Shown one piece after another: positions 25,455 through 33,300 of a DNA stretch of 64,000 nucleotides; position 1 is the first letter of the stretch, and the number at the start of each line of letters is the position of its first letter. The translations under genes and the position numbers were made by a program. The notes below the pieces were generated by a model, which was not told where the DNA came from, made no database searches, and was given only the letters and a program-made list of their open reading frames with translations. Source of the DNA: Clostridiales bacterium (lineage in GTDB: Bacteria > Bacillota > Clostridia > Christensenellales > Pumilibacteraceae); contig DQGD01000001.1 in the NCBI GenBank assembly GCA_003533505.1, positions 124,232 through 188,231 of the forward strand. Direction: 5' to 3'.

Positions 25455-26303
25455 TCACATTATCCAGGGGATTGAGCTCAGGTCAATCACCCACGGGAAG
25501 AAGTTGTAGCGCAGCCACAGCACGGCGAAGAAGAACACGGCGAGAAACAGCACGGCAATAAGGTCGCGGATATGAAACTTCAGTTTTTTCATTCTCGTCC
25601 TGCCCTTTGCGCCGCGATAGCACCGCGAATCCATGGCGTCGGCGAGCTCGTCGGCGCGGCGGAACGACGACACGAACAGCGGAATCAGCACGGGTATCAT
25701 CGCTTTTGCGCGCTTGAATACGTTGCCGCTGTCGAAGTCGGCGCAGCGCGCCTTTTGCGCGGACTGAATCTTGTCCGTTTCCTCCACGAGCGTGGGAATC
25801 AATCTCAGCGCGATGCTCATTATCATCGCGAGTTCGTGCACAGGGAATTTAATGTAGGTAAGGGGTTTGAGCAGGCTTTCGAGTCCGTCGGTGAGCGCGA
25901 CGGGCGTGGTCGTGAACGTCAAAAGCGTGGGACCCACGACGAGGAACATCAGCCTCAGCGCCATAAGCCCTGCATTGATAAGTCCTGCGCGGTAGACCTT
26001 GATTATGCCCCACCGCCATATTAAGTCCTCTTCCTTGCCGGCGTAGAACAGCAGCGACATTATCACCGTGAACAGCACGAGGAACATAATCGTTTTCAGG
26101 CTTTTCAGCACCTTGCCGACGGGCACGCGCGATAAAAGTATCGCCGCCGCCAAAAACACGAACACTATTCCGAAGCCGATAAACGTCTTTACGAAGAAAA
26201 TCATCGTGATATAGGCAATCATCAGCACGATTTTGGTTCTCGGGTCGAGGCGGTGCAGCACGGAATCGACGGGATAGTATTGTCCGAGCGCAATCTCACG
26301 CAT
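25455..26303 (-). CDS. ecfT: Energy-coupling factor transporter transmembrane protein EcfT
   Basis: 282 residues with about five to six membrane helices. Opening PVDSVLHRLDPRTKIVLMIA is typical of EcfT, and the later AQKARCADF and SFRRADELADAMDSRCY segments correspond to the A-R-X coupling motifs that contact the two ATPases. GGAGG precedes the ATG at 26303. The start overlaps the end of ecfA2 by 8 bp. EcfT links the ATPases to swappable vitamin or metal S-components; no S-component is in this window. Confidence 0.95.
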   Translation of the reverse strand: MREIALGQYYPVDSVLHRLDPRTKIVLMIAYITMIFFVKTFIGFGIVFVFLAAAILLSRVPVGKVLKSLKTIMFLVLFTVIMSLLFYAGKEEDLIWRWGIIKVYRAGLINAGLMALRLMFLVVGPTLLTFTTTPVALTDGLESLLKPLTYIKFPVHELAMIMSIALRLIPTLVEETDKIQSAQKARCADFDSGNVFKRAKAMIPVLIPLFVSSFRRADELADAMDSRCYRGAKGRTRMKKLKFHIRDLIAVLFLAVFFFAVLWLRYNFFPWVIDLSSIPWIM

Positions 26304-27159
26304 TGTCGTGCCTCCTCTTCCACTCGGCGACAATCGCCTCTACGAGCTCGTCCTCGTCGATTATCGACGCGTCCACGGTAAAGCCTCGGGCGTTAAGCGT
26401 TTCCGCAATAGCCGCAACCGACGGCGGCTCGATGTGCAGCGAGCGCAAAAGTTCCGTTTGCGCAAACAGCTCGCGCGGCGCGAACACGCCGTAAAGCTTG
26501 CCGTCGCTCATCACTGCCACGCGGTTACAGTACTTCGCCACTTCGTCCATATTGTGCGAAATCATGATTATTATCGGGCAGTTCGCGTGCAGCCGCTTGC
26601 ACAAGTCCATAATCTCGGTCTTGCCTCTCGGGTCGAGCCCTGCCGTGGGCTCGTCCAGCACCAGCACCTCCGGGCGCATGGCGATTACGCCGGCGAGCGC
26701 GACTCTGCGCATCTGACCGCCGCTGAGCTCGAACGGCGAACGGTCCTTTACCGTTTCGTAGTTAAGCCCCACAAGTCCTATCGCTTCCCTCACTCGCTCC
26801 GCGATTTCCTCCGCGCCAAGCCCAAGGTTTTTGGGACCGAACGCCACGTCCTTATACACCGTTTCGTCGAAAAGCTGGTACTCGGGGTACTGAAAAACCA
26901 TGCCGACGCGGCTGCGCAGCTTCTTGAAGTCTATTTTTTTTGGTCTTAAATCAATCTCGTCCACGAAAATCGCGCCCGTCTGTATTCTCGTCAGCGCGTT
27001 CAGGTGCGTGACGAGCGTCGATTTTCCGCTGCCGGTGTGCCCGATTATGCCCAGAAAATCGCCCTTTTCGACGGCGAGGTTTATGTCCTCCAGCGCACGA
27101 GAGGCAAACGCGGTTTTGGGGTTGTAGACGTAGCTGAGGTGTTCGATTTTTATCGGCAT
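26296..27159 (-). CDS. ecfA2: Energy-coupling factor ATPase EcfA2
   Basis: 287 residues. Walker A GHTGSGKST (40-48), Q-loop FQYPEYQLFDETVYKDVAFG, signature LSGGQMRRVALAG, Walker B VLVLDEPTAGLD and H-loop ISHNMDEV. The FQYPEYQLF form is that of the EcfA2 subunit. It overlaps ecfA1 by 10 bp and ecfT by 8 bp, so the three are tightly coupled. Confidence 0.95.
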   Translation of the reverse strand: MPIKIEHLSYVYNPKTAFASRALEDINLAVEKGDFLGIIGHTGSGKSTLVTHLNALTRIQTGAIFVDEIDLRPKKIDFKKLRSRVGMVFQYPEYQLFDETVYKDVAFGPKNLGLGAEEIAERVREAIGLVGLNYETVKDRSPFELSGGQMRRVALAGVIAMRPEVLVLDEPTAGLDPRGKTEIMDLCKRLHANCPIIIMISHNMDEVAKYCNRVAVMSDGKLYGVFAPRELFAQTELLRSLHIEPPSVAAIAETLNARGFTVDASIIDEDELVEAIVAEWKRRHDNA

Positions 27160-27977
27160 AAATTTTCAGCAAGCTCCTCTGCGGTAGTCACGCCGCCGTC
27201 AATCGGCACGCCTCTTTTTTGAAGCGCGTGGGCAATCCTCGTCGCCGTCGGCACGGTGAGCCCCAGCGCCTTTAATTCGTCCTCGCGCTCGAATATCTCC
27301 CTGCCGCCCTGCATCGCGATTTTTCCATTGTCCATAACCACGATTCTGTCGGCAAGCATTGCCTCTTCCATAAAATGCGTTATCATCACGACGGACATTT
27401 TCTCGTCGCGGTTGAGTCGTTTTACGACTTCCGTGACCTCGGCTCGCCCGTCGGGGTCGAGCATCGAAGTGGACTCGTCAAGCACCATTACTCGCGGCTT
27501 TATCGCCAGCACGCCGGCAATCGCCAGCCGCTGCTTCTGACCGCCGCTGAGCCGAAACGGCGTGCCGCCGCGGTGTTCGTACATTCCCACGCTTTTAAGC
27601 GCCCAATCAACGCGCTCGCGGATTTCCTCGGACGGCAGCCCCAGGTTTTCCGGTCCGAACGCCACGTCGTCCTCGATAATCGTCGCTACCATCTGGTTGT
27701 CGGGGTTCTGAAAAACCACGCCCACCGTTTTTCTTATGTCGAAAAGATTTTTATCCTCGAGAGTGCTCAGCCCGTTCACCTTCACGCTGCCCTTGTCAGG
27801 CTCGATAAGCCCGTTCATAAGTCTTGCGAGCGTGGACTTGCCGCTGCCGTTATGCCCGACGACCGCAACAAACTCGCCCTCCGAAACGGAGAGCGTAACG
27901 CCGTCGACGGCGCGGACGGGACTAGTCGTATCTTTGCCGTAGGTATAGTAAACGTCGTTCAACTCGATGATGCTCAT
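27150..27977 (-). CDS. ecfA1: Energy-coupling factor ATPase EcfA1
   Basis: 275 residues. Walker A GHNGSGKST (41-49), FQNPDNQMVATIIEDDVAFG, signature [13 protein letters not shown] (143 onward), Walker B VMVLDESTSMLD and H-loop ITHFMEEA. The Glu-Ser in the Walker B extension and FQNPDNQ are typical of EcfA1. First gene of ecfA1-ecfA2-ecfT-truA. No Shine-Dalgarno sequence precedes the ATG; instead a -10 box ends only 6 nt upstream, pointing to a leaderless mRNA. Confidence 0.95.
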   Translation of the reverse strand: MSIIELNDVYYTYGKDTTSPVRAVDGVTLSVSEGEFVAVVGHNGSGKSTLARLMNGLIEPDKGSVKVNGLSTLEDKNLFDIRKTVGVVFQNPDNQMVATIIEDDVAFGPENLGLPSEEIRERVDWALKSVGMYEHRGGTPFRLSGGQKQRLAIAGVLAIKPRVMVLDESTSMLDPDGRAEVTEVVKRLNRDEKMSVVMITHFMEEAMLADRIVVMDNGKIAMQGGREIFEREDELKALGLTVPTATRIAHALQKRGVPIDGGVTTAEELAENLCR

Positions 27978-27983
27978 ATACTT

Positions 27984-28012
27984 ATTATAGCGACAAGCCG
28001 CGATTTAGGCAA
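27984..28012 (-). promoter_or_regulatory. Promoter of ecfA1-truA unit (leaderless)
   Basis: TTGCCT (28007-28012), 17 bp, TATAAT (27984-27989) on the minus strand. The -10 box is 6 nt from the ATG, so initiation would fall at or next to the start codon. Confidence 0.65.
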
Positions 28013-28188
28013 GTCAATTTAAGCGGTTTTTTCACTCCGATTGCTATTGCCGCCGATTTCCGCCGCTCTCGCCCCGAGGGCTGGGCTTTAATGCGCCGAA
28101 AGCCCGTTCGCCGCGCCCGAAAAGTACGGTAACCCACGAAAAAGGCACAATATTTTTAAAGATTATAGCGCGCGTGCGCGTAAAACGT

Positions 28189-28217
28189 TTGTCATTTGCT
28201 TTTTTTTATGGTAAAAT
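28189..28217 (+). promoter_or_regulatory. Promoter of parA
   Basis: TTGTCA (28189-28194), 17 bp, TAAAAT (28212-28217); leader of about 80 nt. It lies in the 326-bp gap between the divergent ecfA1 and parA genes. Confidence 0.65.
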
Positions 28218-28303
28218 GTGATGAAGGTATCACTATATACTTGTATCCAAACGACTTAAAAGCAATCGGAACTCGATTTATTTTGCAATCACTGTGAGGT
28301 ATT

Positions 28304-29119
28304 ATGCACAAGATTATAGCAATAGCAAACCAGAAAGGCGGCGTCGGAAAAACCACTACCTGCGTAAACCTTGCGAGCTATCTCGCGCTGATGGGTAAAC
28401 GCGTGCTCGCCGTGGACATCGACCCCCAGGGAAACTGTAGCAGCGGCTTCGGAATAGATAAAACCAAGGTCAAGTACTCGACCTACAGCGTGCTCTCGGG
28501 CGAAGTCGACGCAAAGGCGGCGATTATCCCCACCCTCGTCAAGAACCTCGACATCATGCCGTCGAACATCGACCTTGCCGGCGCGGAAGTAGAACTCGTG
28601 GGCGTCGAGGACCGCGAAAAGGTACTGAAGAAAGTGCTATCGCCGCTTCGCAACAGCTACGATTACATACTCATCGACTGTCCCCCGTCGCTGGCGCTTC
28701 TGACCGTCAACGCGCTTACCGCCGCAAACTCGATACTCATCCCCATACAGGGCGAGTATTACGCACTCGAGGGGCTCAGCCAGCTGATGAACACCATAAG
28801 GCTGGCGAAGAAGATTCTCAATCCGCAGCTCGAGGTCGAGGGCGTGGTGCTGACCATGTACGACAGCCGCTCGCGCCTCGTGCAGAACGTCACCGAGGAA
28901 ATCTACAAGTTCTTCGGCAAAAAGGTTTTCGACGCGAAAATCCCGAGGAATATCCGCCTCGGCGAAGCCCCGTCGTTCGGCTTGCCCGTCATGCTCTTCG
29001 AGCCCAAGTGCGTAGGTTCGCTCGCGTACAAGGCGCTTGCGGAAGAGTTTTTGGCGCGCAATAACGACACCTACAAGAAGATTACCGACCTCAAAATTCT
29101 CAAGTACAAGGCGCAGTAG
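28304..29119 (+). CDS. ParA/Soj family ATPase without an adjacent parB
   Basis: 271 residues. Deviant Walker A NQKGGVGKTTTCVN (residues 9-22), Walker A' VDIDPQGN and Walker B DYILIDCPPS are those of chromosome-partitioning ParA (Soj). Such ATPases bind DNA as ATP dimers and position ParB-bound DNA. No parB follows; an AraC regulator begins 36 bp later. It could act with a distant ParB, or belong to the ParA-like positioning ATPases. GTGAGG before the ATG serves as ribosome binding site. Confidence 0.9.
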   Translation: MHKIIAIANQKGGVGKTTTCVNLASYLALMGKRVLAVDIDPQGNCSSGFGIDKTKVKYSTYSVLSGEVDAKAAIIPTLVKNLDIMPSNIDLAGAEVELVGVEDREKVLKKVLSPLRNSYDYILIDCPPSLALLTVNALTAANSILIPIQGEYYALEGLSQLMNTIRLAKKILNPQLEVEGVVLTMYDSRSRLVQNVTEEIYKFFGKKVFDAKIPRNIRLGEAPSFGLPVMLFEPKCVGSLAYKALAEEFLARNNDTYKKITDLKILKYKAQ

Positions 29120-29155
29120 CGGTGCTCTGCGCTTTTGCGCTTTAATCGGACGGAA

Positions 29156-30022
29156 ATGGAACTCAGCGGAACGGACAAAAAAAGCATATTCCTGAAAAAA
29201 CCGAAGCTCATGTACATCGGCGTTTACCGCCACTCGCATGGCGGCTGGATGAACAAGCTCCACTGCCACGACTTCTGCGAAATCATGCTGGTGAAAAGCG
29301 GTTCGGGCAAGTTCCGCGTGAACGACGAAACCTACCCGTTCCAAAAAGGCGACATGATTGTGTGCAATCCGCGCGTCATGCACAACGAGTTCTTTGACGA
29401 CGGAGTGAGCGCGGACATCATGTTCCTCGGCATCGCGAGGGTTCTCATCGAGGGCTATCCCTCGGGCGCGCTCTTGAAAGACGCCGAATTCCGCCTCGTA
29501 AACACCGGCGCGTTTTACGACCGGGTAATGGGGTATTGCGACCAACTGCTGTGGGAAAACGAATTAAAGCCGGCTTATTTCAGCGTCATCAGCGACTCGC
29601 TCCTTAAAATTCTGGTATCGTTCGTGCTTCGGCTCACCTCCCGTCGCGCGGAGGAAATATTTGAAAGCAAACGCACCTACACCGAGGTAAAGGAATTCCT
29701 TGACAACAACTTTACCACCATCGACACGATAGACAACGTTTGCCGCAGTCTGTACATCAATAAGTACTACCTGACTCACCTTTTTAAGGACACGCTCGGT
29801 ATACCGCCTCTTAAATACCTGATTAAAAAACGCGTATCGCTCGCCAAAAAGCTACTCGCCGAAACGGACAAACCTATCGGCGACGTCGCGAAAGCGTGCG
29901 GCTACGTCGACGTTGCTTACTTTTGCAGGGTATTCAAAAACGTCGAGGGCACTACGCCCCTCGCCTACCGCCGCCTGTCGCGCGGCAACGCTCCCGAGCC
30001 CGACTCGGAAAGGAAGGATTAG
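29156..30022 (+). CDS. AraC family transcription regulator
   Basis: 288 residues from the ATG at 29156 (a TTG at 29135 in the same frame has no better ribosome binding site). N-terminal cupin domain with HCHDFCEIMLVKSGSG and FQKGDMIVCNPRVMHNEFF; C-terminal double helix-turn-helix (DNVCRSLYINKYYLTHLFKD, PIGDVAKACGYVDVAYFCRV, GTTPLAYRR). Sugar-responsive regulators often have this form. It lies 36 bp after parA and 350 bp before the 1685-aa lipoprotein gene, a possible target. Ligand unknown. Confidence 0.92.
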   Translation: MELSGTDKKSIFLKKPKLMYIGVYRHSHGGWMNKLHCHDFCEIMLVKSGSGKFRVNDETYPFQKGDMIVCNPRVMHNEFFDDGVSADIMFLGIARVLIEGYPSGALLKDAEFRLVNTGAFYDRVMGYCDQLLWENELKPAYFSVISDSLLKILVSFVLRLTSRRAEEIFESKRTYTEVKEFLDNNFTTIDTIDNVCRSLYINKYYLTHLFKDTLGIPPLKYLIKKRVSLAKKLLAETDKPIGDVAKACGYVDVAYFCRVFKNVEGTTPLAYRRLSRGNAPEPDSERKD

Positions 30023-30370
30023 CCTAAAAAAAACGAAACGTATCGATTTTTCCCGATTCGCGGCAGGCTGTGCCGCAATCGTACAAGCCCACGGCGGCGC
30101 GAGGGACAATACGCGCGCAATCGCTTAGTCGATTTTTGAAAAAACACATTTTACTTTGAAGCGCTTTTATGCCCTGTACGGCATACTATTTATACTCGTA
30201 AACAATTTACATAACCATAAACCATAAAAAATAAACTATATCGGAGGGAGTCGGCGCTCGCCCTCTCCCGTAAAATCAAAAAAAAGAAAGAAAGAAAGAA
30301 ATGACGACTACTCGCGCGGTTTAGCTTATTTACCGTCATTTAGCGTGCTCTTGCGCCAAAGGAGAATATT
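30023..30370. other. 348-bp AT-rich gap with an AAAG tract
   Basis: No gene is seen. The gap holds an imperfect GGGAG/CTCtCCC hairpin near 30244-30270 and a purine tract with four AAAG units at about 30284-30301, then AAAGGAG at 30358-30364 for the next gene. No convincing promoter could be fixed, though TATACT occurs at 30191. Confidence 0.5.
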
Positions 30371-33300
30371 TTGAAAGGCTTTGTTCGTATGCCGAATACA
30401 TCTCGGCTACTGACTAAAAAACAAATAATATCGCTGCTTTTAATCATCTGTACAGGCATAGTCGCAACGTTCTGGTTCCTCGGCTGCAACAAGACGAGCT
30501 TCGAAAACGGCTCGAACAACAGCTTGCCGGGCGACGAAAAGACTCTGCCCAAGCCCACCGACGGCACCACGCCCGCCGACCACTCGCCGCTCGATAACTA
30601 CTATATCGCGACCGGCGTGCTTCGTGACGCCGGCAGCTTTGTGGGTAACACCACGGGATTATCCACTTCTCTCGGCATAACTCAGGAAATCAAGGCAGGA
30701 CGAACGGTGCTCGGTAAAGACGTTTTCAAGGAGTCGTACTCCTTCGGTGTGAAAAAAGTGGGCATGCAGTTCTACGTCAGCGGCAAGAGCTACGTCATGC
30801 GCGACACCGGCAAGATGAGCTCGCTCGACTCCCCCGATTGGAGCAACAGCACTCCCTACAAGGTTAGCGAAGAAACGTTTGTCGGCAAATTCGGCGGTAA
30901 GCCCCTCGGCATCTGCAATTACATTGTGGAAGACGACACTGTTCTCGAGGGCGGCAAGTACCTCGGGCTCGAGGAAGGTTTACACGCGTTCCGCTACGAC
31001 TTCGACGTAAGCAAGGCTACTACAAAAATGCTGCGCGAGATGCTTACCATGTCCGGCATGCAGAGCTCGTTCACGCGTGCGGCGATTACCGTATATATGG
31101 ACAGCGATTGGGTTGTCAAAAAGACGACCACCGACTGCGAGTACGTTGTTACCTACGGCATGGTCAAGCCATCGTGCACCGAATCGATTACCGAAGTCTT
31201 TACGGCGCTCGGCGAAAAAACTCCGCTTCCGCTCGCAGACGTGTTTTCGCCCTACCTCGACGCCGAGGAAACTGAGCTTACCAACAAGGAGCCCACGGCT
31301 CTCGACTACATAATGAGCGGCTTCGGCGCGTACATGGCGGGCACTCCGCTGGTTGCGAGCGTCGAAACGAGCGGTCTTGTATCGCTCAAGGGCGCGGCAA
31401 GCTTAAATATCGACATCAACAACCTCTCCAACATAAAGGCTCGCGTGCAAATCGACGAGCTCGGCTACGACGACCTTAAACTCAACGACGTTTTCGTCGT
31501 CTACTCCGACGATACCGTTTACATAAAGTACGCAGACCTGCGCGCCAAAGGCACGATTTCGGACGCGAAAGAGCTCGTCAAAAAGCTTGCCGCGCTGATT
31601 AAAAAGCCCACTCAAGACGAGGCTTCGGGCGGCGAGGCTTCCGGCGGATTACTTGCTAACCTCGACGCGTCCGCGATTCTCGACTCGATGACGCTCACTT
31701 GCGAGGACGGCAAAGCCACCGTGGGAATTACCATTCCGCTCGGCGACGTCACCGTGAACGCCACGCTCGAGTTTACCGACGGCGACACCGTTACATTCCT
31801 CTCCGCCGCCGCGACCATTTGCAAAGCCGACGGCAGCGAGCTGCTTGCCGCCACGATTTTGCCGGTGGAATCGGCGGAAATCCCCGAGCTCGAGGGCAAG
31901 TATTACGACCTCGTGCCGCTCGTCAGCGAGCTGATTGATGACGAGGGGAATATCTGCCTCGCGGCTTCGCTCGAAGGCATTACCTCTACTCCCATAACTC
32001 TCAACGCCAAATTCAACCTCGCTTCCATGCGCCTCGACGCAAGCGGAAAGCTCGGCTCCAACCCCAACGACCTTAAAATCCGCCTCGAGAGCAACACCGT
32101 CTATCTCGAGTTCGGCGACCTCAAAGCAAGCTTCAACCTCGACGACGTTCCCGTTCTTAAGGATAAGTTCGGCTCGCTGTTCGCTTCTTCCGAAAGCACC
32201 GAAACCGAAGAAAAGCCCTCGACTGCGGAAATCGTTAAGTCCGTACTCGACACGCTCGCGGTCAAGGAAGAAAACGGCAAGCTCACGCTGTCGCTTACCT
32301 ACGACAAGCTCGGCGTTTCTCTCACGCTGACCGAAAGCGAAACCGCCTACGGCTTCGGCGAAGTCAGGGCTACGTTCGGCAAGCTCGTACTCGCCGCTAC
32401 CACTTGCAAGCCGAGCGACGTCAAGCTCATTACTTCCGACCTTAAATTGTTCAGAGATATCATGCCCGTGACCGAAATCGTTTCCGACGAGCTCACAATC
32501 GAGCTTCACGCGCTCGTCAACGTCAATGCCGGCGGCTTCGTTCTGAGCGACGTTCCCGTCGACGTGTACGTCGACCTCAACACGCTCGACGTCATGGCGA
32601 AAGCGACAATCTTTGAAAAGGATATTTTCGTCAAGTACTCGGGCGATACCGTCTACGTTTCCGCGCTCGGTATTCGCGGCAAGGCAAGCAAGGACGATAT
32701 TTCCTCGCTCGTGAAAAAGTTCACCGCGCTTCTCGGCAAGGACAAGAGCTCGGGCGACGCGATTAGCGGCATTCTCGAAGCGCTTGACCTCGACTCTATA
32801 ATCGCTTCGCTTAATGCGGTTGCGGTGACGGACGGCGTTAAGCTCGGCGCGAGCATGAGCGTGAACGGCGTGGACGTTGCGCTCGGCGTTACTCTTAAAG
32901 ATAACGGCAAGGATTACCGCTTCGGCGGCATAGACGCAACCGCCATAAAGGACAAAGAAACGCTTGTTTCGGCTGTAGTCGAACCTGCCGCTTCTCACGT
33001 CGACTTCTCCGCTCTCGACACCGAAACCCTTACTTTCTACGACCTTATGCCGCTCGTCAGCGAGCTGATTGACGACGACGGGAATATCAAGCTGCGGCTT
33101 ACAATCGACACCGATATTGCGGACTCGCTGGGCGACGCGATTTCCGGCGCTATTTCGGGCGCGATAACCGACATTACCGACGGCAAGACGGAGTTCGTCG
33201 AAGCCGACAAAAAACCGATTTCGGTACTCGCTGCATTTAATATAAGGACTAAGCGCCTGACGGCAAACGTTCTGGGCATAAAGCTGATGCTCGACCTCGA

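Noticed and set aside
28165..28185. Second alternating GCGCGCGTGCGCG tract upstream of parA
   Set aside because: Only about 16 bp, within what is expected in GC-rich DNA; not comparable to the 49-bp tract.
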